Assembly (NCBI GenBank): GCA_023053545.1
Contig: JAKZAN010000005.1
Span: forward strand, 5,270,001-5,334,000
Source: Lepidurus packardi
Taxonomy: Eukaryota; Arthropoda; Branchiopoda; Notostraca; Triopsidae
DNA: 64,000 nt
Direction of reading: 5' to 3'
This document shows positions 23,964 through 39,100 of the stretch, piece after piece. Made by a program: the position numbers and the translations under genes. Numbering within the stretch: position 1 is the stretch's first letter; the number at the start of each line of letters is the position of its first letter. A model generated the notes under the pieces. The model was not told the DNA's origin. It saw only the letters and a list, made by a program, of their open reading frames with translations, and ran no database searches.

Positions 23964-26900
23964 TTATGATTTTTCCGAATTGAGTGCTTGGATAAACTCC
24001 TCTAGTTTCTCTTGGATTTGCCGCACGCGCTCTGAGAAAATAATAAAAACGGAATTAATCATTAAAGTAAAGCAACGAAACGGCCTACTAAGCTCCTCTG
24101 CCAAATCAACACGACGTCCAGTCAACAACTGTCGTTTCTTGTCTGATTCTTGACTGTATTCCTCGAGAATTTCCTTAATTTCCTTATCAAGTCTCCGAGC
24201 TAAGCAAGGCAAATACGAAAAAAAAAGAGTAAGCTTATTATAGATAAATTTAGTTATGTTAGACCTTCTCGATTCATGATTTGCTGACGTAGCGCGTTGG
24301 CTGTAACTTTTAACATTTGCTGGATTCTCCAAAACATAACCACGTCGTTGCAGTCCATCTTGCAATGCAAATAAAGGAGTTCTCAATTATTTTTATTTAA
24401 AAATGAAAAACGAAATTAGCTACCTCGTTGTCTACGCCCTGGAAGTACATCCAATAACCTTTACGGCAATCAATGGCTTTCGTTAAGCTCCTCCGTAGAA
24501 AATGTCGGCGATACAAAGGATGCCATGTGCTTTTAATCAAATTGTCTTCCACTTCCAATCCGTAACGCACATGTAAGTTCCGTCGCGTTGCCGTCACCTC
24601 CTCCTGAGCCAACGTCGCTGTGTGTTCCTTTTCCAAGCGAACAAATCAGAATTTTACTTTTACATTTAAATCACTTAAAAAACTGACAAACTAATCTTAC
24701 ATAGTTGCTATAAATGATCTTTTCCAACTCGGATTTAACCACGCTATGGACACGCTGGTCTGGCGTGGGAGAGACCCATTTCGTCCATTGCTCTCGTTTA
24801 CCTGGACCTACCAAATCCCTCAACGTAGTTTCTATAGCCTTTAAGAAGAAATTTTATCATGTTAAAATTCACAATCCACAATCTCTAGAAAAGTAGGGGA
24901 AAACAACTGAAAGATTCAATGTTCTCGAGTCCCGTTTCAGCCTTTAAATGACTTGCCCTCACAAGAAAGGCAGTCCAAACAAATAACGTACAATATGCAT
25001 AATGAAAACCAAATATGTACCTGAAGTTTGTCTCTGATACAGGTCTCCAGGAACTTAACTGCCTGGTCCCATTGTGCTTTATCATGTACACTCCGATCTT
25101 CAAGGGTGTTGAGTTGTAAGACTCGTAAGACTTCAGCCGCTTTGTCCTCCCACGTATGTCGTCTGATGGCTTCATCTACTATTGTGCTCTTTAGGTGATC
25201 GAAAATGGAATCATGGTCCTTTCTTTGCTTGGCGCGCTCCAATAATCCGATGAATTCTTCCTGCAAAGCTTCCCAGCCTACTTCCACACTTTTCCGGGGC
25301 AATTGTTGGTCCGCCCATTGTTTCAAACGAATATCTACCGTCGTTTTAAAGGCTCCTAAAGCACACAAAAATAAACACATAAAAAGAATAAAATACTCAC
25401 GAAATTAAAGGACACGACGCTTGATTCGAGTACCTGATTTGTCAGTTTGGGCGGCTGGTAAGTAAATCACTTCAAAGACATGGGTAGCCACCTTGTCCCA
25501 AAGTCGTTTCAAGAGTACTTCTTCCCAATCTTTGGGCGAAACCAAACTTAAATTGACCACTTCGTCCAAAACTTCGCCTCGCGCTTTTTCAAACAACTCA
25601 TTACGGTCCAGTTCTCGCAAGCGAGGGAAGTTATTCTTCCATTCAGTCTCCAAATTGAAGCGAGTGGCTTTAAACGCGTCCGCTTGCTGCTCAATGGTAT
25701 CACGCACCATTTTCCAAAAACACTGTGAGACCGCAAAACTCAAATTCTTCGTAGTAACCTGATTGCCGCCTACTACGCTCTCCCTATTTGCAATATTGTA
25801 CATCTTTTAAGAAGTTAAGTTGGATCTCCTACCTGAATATCTTGGAATTTCGGAAAAAACTTTCTTCGTAATCCTTAATCTGCTGGATACTGTCGTCTTT
25901 GTTTCCCCGCCCAGTAACTACAGCGTAATAGCCCAGGGCTTTCATTGGAAAAAGTTTTCCAGACAAAATTTTTCGAATCTAATATCAAGCAGCATGGTGA
26001 AATAATTAAATTAAGGGGTCAAAACGATTTAAAACTTACTCTTTCCGGTTTAGCCAAATTCTGCTCAGCTAAATCAACCTTGGTAAGTACAAAGATCGTC
26101 CGTTTGCCTTGTGGATCCATTTGCGCGACGAGATCTTAAGAAAAAAAAACGAAATTACTACTCAAACACTTTGACTTCTGGTAATTACCAGTAACATTGC
26201 TTCGTTCAGCATCGACAGATCCGTCTTGGATGCACAGAATTATGGCGTTTGGATTGGACATGTAGGTCTCTGACATAAGTCGAATTGCCTCTTTGGTATC
26301 TGCCTGCATATCTGTTGTAACGGTCTAAAGCGAACACACAAAATATATTGTAAGTTAAAAAAAAAAGCGGTTTGTACCGAAATGATCCCCGGGAGGTCAA
26401 CTAGTACCATTCGCTGCAAACCAGGTCCTTTCACAGTCATTGAAATAACTTCGTTACTAACTGTACGACCACCTTTCACGCTATTTAGCATACGTAGCTC
26501 CACCTGAACATATTTGCTATTAAATTACTTTAATTTACAGAAAATGAGGTTAGAAACATACCTCCTTGCGTAAATCAGCCAAGTCCGATTCTTTAGATAA
26601 ATCAAACTCGCGAGAAGAATCCTTGAACTGGGCCACGTGGTACGGCCCTTCGCTTAGCGTCACTTTGACTGGAGCTCTGGTCATCATTTCCCCAGCTCCT
26701 CTGCACAAGCAAAAATACAGAAATAAATACATAAACTATTTGCATTAAAAACAATGTACTAACCTGGGAAAGATCCGTGCTTCGGCAATCATTTCCAAGA
26801 CAGATGTCTTGCCCGAGCTTTGATCTCCAATGACTACAACACGCGGCATATGATCTTGGATTGTGTAGCCCGAATCGTAATCAGATAATTCGTCCAAAAC

Positions 26901-28764
26901 TTCGCTATATAGATCAATTAAAGATTTCTAAAAAAGACAACAGAAAATGATGATGGCAGAAACGGCATTTTGATTCTTGTTAAATTACTTTGACCCGACG
27001 AATAGCTCCTTCGGTAGCAGCACGGAGTAATAGTTGTTTCCTCAATTCCTTATTTTCCTTTTCCAGTTTTTCCAGATCCTTCTGGTATTTTAACTGAACT
27101 TTCATCAGTTCTTCTTGCATATTCTCCAGCGATTTTCGCAGGTTATCTAACAGCCTGCACATTAATTTAAAATTAATTAAAAGCAAACAAATTCTCACCT
27201 GTATTCCTCTTCTCACCCCCTTTGCCGCCACCATCTATCGCTTGCATAACTACGTCTTCCATAGGAAAGTCCTGAGATCCATCTTCGCCTTCAAAAATAT
27301 GAAAAATTAATAACACTATTTTAAGAAAATAGAGCAAAGGGTTTTACCTAGAAGGTAGAGATTAAGCGAGTTACCGTATCTGAATCTGGCCCATTCTGGG
27401 GGAAAAAAGCAATTGTGCATGCATAATGACATAGAGCTATCAAAGTCATAAGCTTATCAACAAAGAAAAACGATACCCTGTGACCGCTCTGCTTCTTCCA
27501 CAGCTTGTATTGCTTCACTGAGCCTTTGATTGAACCAGGACCGAAATCCTTTTAAATTATCACCCCCCAAATTGGGATCTGAAATAATTTCAATCGATTC
27601 TGATGAAACAGCTTGAATATTCACCGCAAATTACCAATGTCTAAGCCACGGATGGCCTCTCCAAACTTGTCTTTGAAATTTAAAAGAGACAAGCGGACTT
27701 CGTCCAGCTTCTCAGGGTCTGGAAACAAGTCTTTAATCCAGTCGGTATCAGGCAACGCATTCCTCCACTCTTCATACTTCTATAAATGGTATACAAGTAT
27801 AATTATAATGTCAAGAAATACAAAAACCAAGTTAAGATAAGACTTACGTTCTTCAGGGTATACCCGCCTCCAACAGCTCCCCCCAAAATTAAATATCTTA
27901 CTTTCAGAACACCGCGTAATACCCTGGCCAGAATCATAGCTAGCGATTTTCTAGAAAATAAAATTCTTTTGAAGATCCAAGTAAAGAATTTACGCTCCAA
28001 AAAACTGAAGATAGACTTATTTACATCCAAATTAATTTTAAATGCGTGACAAGGAACTGAAATTATTATATTGTTATTACCTATAATATTACAAAATTTA
28101 CAGGACCATGTTGTTTTGGTGGTCACGCTTCTAGTTCAAGGTTTAGGTTGAACAACTTATTCGCCAGCCATATGCCACAAAATAGGAGTGCAGATAAAAC
28201 GCGAAATGCTAAATGCGAAACGTGGCGCCAACAGCTCTCATTCGTCGACGGCGTTCGACTCAAATATCAGTTTCTCGTTTTATTGACTGGACAAAAATTG
28301 GGGTGTTTTAATTTAATATTTTGTTTCCAAAGAATTTTTAATTTGTCTGTAGGTACGAATATTTAAAATACTGTAATGTATTGCTCTACATTGATTATGT
28401 TTTTCCTAAATTGAGTAGGTTATGTTAGGTTAAGGCTAGTTTTTTTTTAAAGATTTGTGTATTTTTAAGTATACTTTGAAAATTTAGCATAACTTATCTC
28501 TAATTACAGTTTCGCATTTTTACCCGTTGCGCGGGATTTCGCTTGCGTGGTTTCGTAGGATCATTTTGCGCTTAATCGACCACCATGTAGCTACGTTCCC
28601 TTTGAATACCCCGTTTTTCCCCAAACAATTATATTTAAAAGAATATTACGCAATAAGATTACGAAAGGACTTGAAAGACTTAAACCAGAAAAAGCTTGAT
28701 AAGGAAACACAACGGCATAATGGCTGAAGAAATTACTTAGCGTCAAACAAGTCTTCAACAGCAT
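23964..28764 (-). CDS. OPA1: OPA1-type mitochondrial dynamin GTPase
   Basis: Exons read on the minus strand: 28610-28764 (candidate first exon), 27848-27950, 27635-27779, 27477-27578, 27348-27395, 27199-27288, 26989-27146, 26764-26927, 26562-26700, 26378-26503, 26189-26324, 26040-26134, 25833-25978, 25434-25783, 25021-25355, 24701-24838, 24424-24627, 24265-24358, 24089-24199, 23964-24031. This gives about 968 residues (human 960). The membrane segment is [15 protein letters not shown], followed by a coiled coil ([13 protein letters not shown]), then the GTPase domain with G1 GDQSSGKTS (about residue 300), DLPG and TKVDLAE. The middle/stalk region ([13 protein letters not shown]) and C-terminal GED helix ([18 protein letters not shown]) complete it. 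It drives inner-membrane fusion and cristae shape. The proposed first exon gives an Arg-poor, hydrophobic presequence ([16 protein letters not shown]) and is the weakest part. Exon 6 has two in-frame donors (27199 or 27217). Confidence 0.93.
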
Positions 28765-29049
28765 TCCACTACGGCTAAGCCGTAGATGGACCACGTGCCA
28801 AAGTTGCGTAATACTTTGCAATCCAAAGTTGCGTTAACTTTTTTAGTCTATCCACTGCTAAATAGAAAAGAAAGTCCGTTTACCTTATTACTTTAGCAAA
28901 AGAGAAGGCTTGCAAATATGCATTAAGGCTCCCCAAAGAATGTATGACGTAAAGGGGAAAAAAAGTAACGCTTCCGTCATCTTTACACTCAACAACAAAT
29001 AAAACTAGAACAACCAAAAGAGCTTGAATGTAAATTGCTTTGAGTGATT

Positions 29050-30172
29050 TCAGGAATTGGCTGGAGCTTGTCGGGTTGGATAATTGGAGACAAAAGCTGC
29101 GACAAACAAGCCTGACAACCCAAGAAGAGCCAGAGTGGTGGCAACCGAGAAATAGATGGCGTGGAAACAACGGCAATACCACAAGACACCCAATGCCATG
29201 CCTAGCAATGGAAAGAGTAGAAATCCCACGTCTAAAGTGGTTTCAGACATATTTGCCCCGTTTCTTCCAGGTCGGGTTGCACTGTCTCGTCCAGCATGAT
29301 TATCAGTAGAACTTAGAGTCTAAAAACGCAAGCAAATACAAATAATAATACGCTGAAAGGTCTGGAACCGTAATTATTACTCTATCACTGACAGGACCAG
29401 TGTTTTCAGCAGGAGCTCGATCGCGATGGATCAAGCAATGAATTACACAATCAGTGGAAAAGCCCAATTCTCTTAGCGTGGCGGTTCCATCCCGCAAAAC
29501 TCGACCGTTGGTGATTAAACGCACTATTTTGCTGTCTCTCAACTCTTGTCTGAAATGGGCTCTGAAAGACTTGGAACCGAGTACAGGTAAACGTTACTTG
29601 TATGTGTGTACTACCTCGTAAAATCGGATAAGGTCTGACTTAGTTTGGCTTTGACGTTGCGATGAGTGTCGTCCAAAAACTTCAATTTAACATCTATACT
29701 TTCTTCTACGTCAACGCTGCCCAAAGTCGGTTGGGTAGGTTCGTCTGTTTCTCTCGACTGAAAACTCATAAATTATTGATTTTAATTTTGAAGCTATATT
29801 CGGATTTTTACCTGATCCGAAGATCCCACTTCTGTGACTGTCTCTGGAGTACTATGTGTCGATTCGTCATTTCTTTCGTCTAGTTGTGTGGTATTTACAT
29901 TTTCTTGAGAAGAATATGAATTATTGACAACTTCTGTATTAGCTGTAACCACTGGAGTGATTCTTGTAATAGTTAAAACTGTATGTATTCTGCCAGCTCG
30001 ATTTACCTTAACGAAATCAAAAGAAACATCCTGTAAAAGTAATTCTCGTTGTTCGTTGACAGTTATTCAGATTCTTTACCTCTGTAGACCACCAACCAAT
30101 TAATGTAACCAGCCCAACAAGGAAAACAGCCAAGAAAATTGTTACTTCATCTCCAAGTCCTTCGATATACAT
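29050..30172 (-). CDS. TMUB1: Transmembrane and ubiquitin-like domain protein (TMUB family)
   Basis: Five exons (30080-30172, 29812-30030, 29615-29757, 29381-29561, 29050-29319) give 301 residues. The N terminus MYIEGLGDEVTIFLAVFLVG matches the TMUB first membrane segment (human MTLIEGVGDEVTVLFSVL). A Ser/Thr-rich linker leads to the ubiquitin-like domain (VKLKFLDDTHRNVKAKLSQT, then KIVRLITNGRVLRDGTATLR and CVIHCLIHRD). Two further hydrophobic segments follow, with LGVLWYCRC as in vertebrate TMUBs. These ER proteins take part in ER-associated degradation and receptor trafficking. The gene cannot be called TMUB1 rather than TMUB2; it is probably the single invertebrate orthologue of both. Confidence 0.9.
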
Positions 30173-30415
30173 TTTCAGTCAGGAGATTCGACGTCGAAAC
30201 AAACACAATAACACAACGTACGGGAAATGTTCCGAACGGAAGTTGCAAATCTAAGTCACAGGTGGCTCTTGCGTAAAAATTCCTTAATAGAATTAATTAC
30301 TTGTTGTTGTGACTAGGTTACGATACGATATATATTTATTTCATCAAATTGAAACTGTCTGAATTATGAAAATGTTAATAACAAATGTGTACTAGACTTG
30401 TACCCTTTACAAACA

Positions 30416-33435
<3,020 letters not shown>

Positions 33436-33697
33436 TTGCAAAATAAGCTCGAGTTCAACGTGTAACGTTAACCCATTCAAAGCAACAAGAAGGCAAGAAA
33501 GGCACTCAGATCCGGCCGACAGGAGAGACAGGTTCCCATAGCGGATCCGGAACGTACGAAACGGTCTCCTTAACAAAAAAACGGAACAGCGAACAAAATC
33601 GAAATCTCGAAACGAAAAGGCGAAACGGTTGAAGCGGAAATAAACAAAAGACAAATTAAGACAGTGCGGGAAATTTTGAAGTGTACCGTAATTAATT
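33436..33697. promoter_or_regulatory. Shared divergent promoter of AIFM1 and PARP2
   Basis: Only 262 bases separate the two start codons, so both genes must use overlapping leader/promoter DNA. The segment lacks a TATA box. It holds GCGGGAAA (33666-33673), the reverse of the E2F consensus TTTCCCGC, 25 bases before the PARP2 ATG, and several CGAAAC/CGGAAC repeats. Transcription start sites were not determinable. Confidence 0.6.
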
Positions 33698-35769
33698 ATG
33701 GTGAACCGCAAGGGTGTAAAAAGGAAGCAAGCGGTTGTTAAGGGTAGCATAAAAGAATTTCGTGGCGTTTGTTAAGTCTTTATTTTACTATGTTTTAGAA
33801 GAGGAAAAAGAAGTTACGGACAATGTGACAGACAATGCTACGACCAATGCCCAGATTAGCAAATCAATAGTAATAAAAGGGAAAGCGCCTGTTGATTCGG
33901 AATGTCCAGTTGCCTTGCAAAACCATATCTACTTCCAAGGGTCAGATGTCTGGAGCTGTATGCTAAATCAAGTGCAGAACCATGTCCTTTCCAATCACAT
34001 AACTGTCCCTAATTATTAATTCATTTCGTAGACCAACGTTGCAGCGAACAATAATAAATTCTACTTAGTTCAACTGTTGAAACATGACGTCAATGGTTCT
34101 TTCGCTGTTTGGATGCGATGGGGTCGGGTCGGCTACAAAGGTCAAAGGAAGCTTTTCCCTTGTGCGTCTTTAACTGAAGCGAAAGAAATCTTCGAAAAAA
34201 AGTATTATTTAAAACTAATTCAAGATAACCCTACTTAATTTTTGAGCTGGCTGTAGGTTTTCCGATAAAACCTTCAACAGTTGGGAAGAGCGAAATGAAT
34301 TTAAAAAAGTTCCAGGGAAATACGATCTTATACAGATGGACTACGGGCCAGACACCGCTAGCACTGTCGAAACACCAGTGGAATCAATCAAGAAAACGCC
34401 TCAAAAAGCCTGCTCGCTAGATGAGAAAGTCCAAGAACTTGTGCGCTTGATCTGTAATATAGATGTTATGCAGCAAGCAGTATTGGAGATGAAATACGAC
34501 CCCAAGAGGGTACCATTGGGTACAAATAATAATTCAACTATAAATAGGTGTAATAGCTAAAGTTATTATTCTTTAAGGGAAGTTGACTTCTGCCCAGATT
34601 TTGGCAGGTTTCAGTGCTCTCAAACGCATCTCGGAAATGATTCAAAACAATAAACTGGGGCGAATTCTGGCTGACGCTTGCAGCAATTATTATACTCGTA
34701 TTCCGCACGATTTCGGGTAACCCAATTGCCTCGCTAGTTAACTGTAGGTTAATGTAAGCTTTATCAGATTCCGAACTCCTCCGATTCTTCGCAACCTACG
34801 AGAAGTACAAAAAGAAGTAGAACTTCTAGAGATGCTGGGTGATATTAGTGTAGCTTTAATTCTCCAAGAAGGCGAGCAAGACCTCACCCTACATCCGTTA
34901 GATCGTCAGTATAAAGCGCTACATTGCAATCTACGAGTGGTTGAACGAGAAGAAGACATATTTGGAGTAAGAAACGAAAAAATTTTAGGTACTCGATTTA
35001 TTTATTTGCTTTGTTGTTAGTTAATTTGTCAGTATGTTAAATCAACTCATGGAGCAACCCACTCCAATTATACAATGGAAGTAGGCCATATTTACGAGTG
35101 TGATAAAAAAACGGATTTCGTGGACCGTAATAACAGTTTACTTCTGTGGCATGGTTCTCGACTAAGTAATTGGGCTGGGATTATCGGCCAAGGCTTGCGA
35201 ATTGCTCCACCCGAAGCGCCTTCCACTGGCTACATGGTTATTATTAAATCATCAGCAAAGGCCAGTTTATTTTCCGTTAAACATTCATTTTTAGTTTGGG
35301 AAAGGTATATACTTCGCAGACGTCTGCAGCAAAAGCGCTAATTACTGCCACGCTACGCGCAATAAAAATATAGGACTACTCGCCTTATGTCAAGTATCTC
35401 TCGGCAAATGTCATGAAGTGACAGAAGCAGATTCCTTTGATGATAAATTGCCTAAAGGGACTGATAGCTTAAAAGGCCTTGGAAAAACAGCTTCGTATTT
35501 GGATAACTACGTCACAATGTAACATCGATGTGGGGAACGTCTGCACCTTTTATTGCTTTCATTACTTGCTCCACTCCCCCCGTATTAAAACTTTCCATAA
35601 CACTATTGATCATCATTTCAGGAATGACGGCACCCTGATTCCAATGGGACCTTTGGAACCTGTTCCTGATTCTGCCGACTTCGCATTACAATATAACGAA
35701 TATGTCGTCTACAATCCTAAGCAAGTTCAATTGCGCTACTTAGTAGGAGTTCATTTCAGTTTCAAATGA
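33698..35769 (+). CDS. PARP2: Poly(ADP-ribose) polymerase 2
   Basis: Nine exons (33698-33743, 33799-33971, 34032-34201, 34257-34519, 34578-34716, 34768-34966, 35021-35236, 35295-35518, 35622-35769) give 525 residues. A short basic N terminus ([15 protein letters not shown]) replaces the PARP1 zinc fingers. The WGR domain is clear ([13 protein letters not shown]), followed by the helical regulatory domain ([20 protein letters not shown]) and the catalytic domain. The H-Y-E triad is intact: LLWHGSR (H374), GKGIYFAD (Y408), YNEYVVYN (E503), so it should make polymers rather than mono-ADP-ribose. Architecture and length fit PARP2 (human 583) rather than PARP1. It is activated by DNA breaks in the nucleus and repairs or, if overactive, kills the cell. 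It is divergently paired with AIFM1. Confidence 0.95.
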
Positions 35770-36199
35770 AAATGTATATCGTGTTACTACCATTTTACAA
35801 TTTGCGCTTGCCTAAATATTGTTCGTATTTCTTGAGAACCACCATTTTTGTAACACTTCATCAAGAATAAGACTGGGTTAAAATGTAATCATTCCACTCA
35901 TAATATTCCCACGTTATTCGTGAATGGATCTCGTGAACAATGCAAATTGTTCCTTTAAGCCTTGGAAGTTATTGTTATCCCATCCGGTCATTATATCGAC
36001 CGGTGTACTAGGAAAAAATAATTTTCCGTGCCTTGGACGAGAGGGGTACAGTGTTAATCGAAGCGTACCTGGTTACCGTGTCTCAACAAAACACAATCTC
36101 CCGGGCGCACGCGTTCAAGTCATTCCGAAGCATGCCACGTCTACTCAAGAAATTCCAAAGTTTTGGCGTTTACCATGCAGTTGGTGATTGACCTTTACG
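35770..36199. other. Spacer between PARP2 and the SAXO-like gene
   Basis: 430 bases, presumably PARP2 3'UTR and the promoter of the SAXO-like gene. No clear ciliary X-box (RFX site) could be recognised. Confidence 0.4.
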
Positions 36200-39100
36200 A
36201 TGTCAGTTATCGAGGGCATCCAAGCAGAAGAAAAATGCATCTGTCAAATATGCACTTGCGGGTAAATCTAACGCTACTCTTTTTGTATTACGGTAGACAT
36301 TTGATTTTTTGCTACATTAAACTTTTATTCCAGCCGCCACCGCTGCCCGAAACATCCGGGAGCTTCGCGAATGAATCTGGGGTCTTCTCGACTGCACTTA
36401 TCAAACGGAGAGTTTCCGAGTGGAGCCTTGTCCGAAAGTTGGCCTGGGATCAGAGCGAGGAAGAAGGGATCTAAAGTACTTCCCTTGAATGGTACATTCA
36501 GAGGCAATACTACTAATCACGACGACTATCAAGAACATCCTAATTACCCGCACAATGTGGGACAACGAGCGAGGAGCAATTTGCGACTCGCAGGCGATTT
36601 TCAAGGTCGATCGCGTGCCAGTGATGATTTCCAAAGCAATAATGGCGAAAACAAGCGGAGTTTATATAAGACGGCGGACACTTTGCACCCCGGGGAAGGC
36701 GGGTTTAACCACCAAACCACCTTGAACGATGACTATCGGGCATATTCCAAGTATGGGAGACAATTACAGCAACGTCCTAGGGATGGATGGATTGGGGGAG
36801 AAGGTGATATGATGAAAACGACGAATGTGATGGATGATTATAAGAAATTTAACGTGGAACGACCAGTTGAAAAGAAACTGCGCGAATCTTTGCTCGCCGG
36901 AGGCAAATTTCTAAGTGAAACTACGTTTTCCAACGATTTTAAGACTCACGAAAACTACGTTCGACCTACTGGGAATCGGCTAAAGAGCAGTCTGCGACTA
37001 GAAGGGGATTTGGCTGGCACTTCTCATACCAAAGATGATTACAAAGAGTTTAATGTCGAACGAATCGTTCCTAAGAAGACTTTAGACAGTTTGAACGCTG
37101 GGAATGGGAACTTTAGTCACCAAACGACGTTAACCGATGATTTCAAAGAGCATCCCAGTTATGCTAGGCAATCGCTTCAGAAACCGAAACATACGTTAGC
37201 TGGTGGTGAAGGTGAAATGGCGAAATCAACAAATGTCATCGATGACTATAAGAAGTTTAGTGTGGAACGGCCGGTGGTAAAGAAACTACAAGAATCTTTG
37301 CAGGTTGGGGGTAAATTTGTGGATGAAACCACACTTTCAAATGATTTTAAAGAACACGAAAATTACGTTAGACCTACTGGGAATCGATTAAAAAGCAGTT
37401 TGCGATTAGAAGGTGATATAAGTGGAGCTTCACACGTGAAGGATGATTACAAAGATGTAAGGGCGGAAAAACGAATTCCGCTGAAACAGCAAGATACATT
37501 GAATGCGGGTGGTGGGAATTTTAACCATCAGACAACCGTAAGTGATGATTTCAAAGAACATGCAACACATGCTCGTCAATTGCTTCAGAAACCAAAAGAT
37601 AATTTAGAGGGTGGTGAAGGTGAAATGTCGAAAACAACCAACGTAATGGACGATTATACGAATTTCAATGTCGAAAGATCGGTGGTGAAAAAGCAAAAAG
37701 AATCCTTGGGGCCAGTGGAGGGTAAATTTCAGGATGAAACCACCCTCTCGAATGATTTTAAAGAGCATGGAGACTACGTCCGACCGACGGGCAATCGTAT
37801 AAAGAGTAGTTTAAGACCGGAGGGCGCTTTGACTGGCACTTCTCATGTAAAAGAAGATTTTAGAGAATTCAAACCTGAGAAACGGATGGCGCATAAACAG
37901 ACGGATACCCTTAATGCTGGTGAAGGGGATTTTAATCACCAAACCACATTGAACGATGATTTCAAAGAACATTCGAATTACACAAGACAATTGCTGCATA
38001 AACCCAAAGATACAATTAGCGGTGGCGACGGTGAAATATCGAAATCGACGAATACTATGGACGATTACAAACAGTTTTCCGTGCAAAAACCTCAATTAAA
38101 AAAACTTACAGAATCGTTGCAACCAGGAGAGGGCAAATTTCAAACTGAAACCACCCTATCGAACGATTTCAAAGAACACGACAACTACACCCGACCTGTT
38201 GGGAATCGTCTCAAAAGTAGTTTGAGACCGGAAGGTGACATGTCGGGTATTTCTCACGTAAAAGACGACTTCAAGGAATTGAAACCAGAAAAACGAATTG
38301 CCAATAAGAAAGCAGACACACTCAATGCCGGAGAAGGCGATTTTAATCACCAGACCACGCTAAACGACGATTACAAAGAGCATGATAACTATGTTCGACC
38401 TACGGGGAATCGTATAAAGAGTAGTTTAAGACCGGAGGGCGATTTGACTGGTACTTCTCATGTAAAAGAAGATTTTAGAGAATTCAAACCTGAGAAACGG
38501 ATGGCGCATAAACAGTCGGATACTCTTAATGCTGGTGAAGGGGATTTTAATCACCAAACTACCTTGAACGATGATTTCAAAGAACATTCGAATTACACAA
38601 GACAATTGCTGCATAAACCGAAAGATACAATTAGCGGTGGCGACGGTGAAATATCGAAATCGACGAATACTATGGACGATTACAAACAGTTTTCCGTGCA
38701 AAAACCTCAATTAAAAAAACTTACAGAATCGTTGCAACCAGGAGAGGGCAAATTTCAAACTGAAACCACCCTATCGAACGATTTCAAAGAACACGAAAAC
38801 TACATCCGACCTGTTGGGAATCGTCTCAAAAGTAGTTTGAGACCGGAAGGTGACATGTCGGGTATTTCTCACGTAAAAGACGACTTCAAGGAATTGAAAC
38901 CAGAAAAACGAATTGCCAATAAGAAAGCAGACACACTCAATGCCGGAGAAGGCGATTTTAATCACCAGACCACGCTAAACGACGATTACAAAGAGCATGA
39001 TAACTATGTTCGACCTACGGGGAATCGTATAAAGAGTAGTTTAAGACCGGAGGGCGATTTGACTGGTACTTCTCATGTAAAAGAAGATTTTAGAGAATTC

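Noticed and set aside
28591-28821. Independent small gene upstream of OPA1
   Set aside because: Phase, position and protein length fit better with the OPA1 presequence exon, though this stays unproven.
35924-36187. 87-codon + frame upstream of the SAXO-like start
   Set aside because: The conserved Cys-rich N terminus begins at 36200 in another frame, so this frame is leader DNA.
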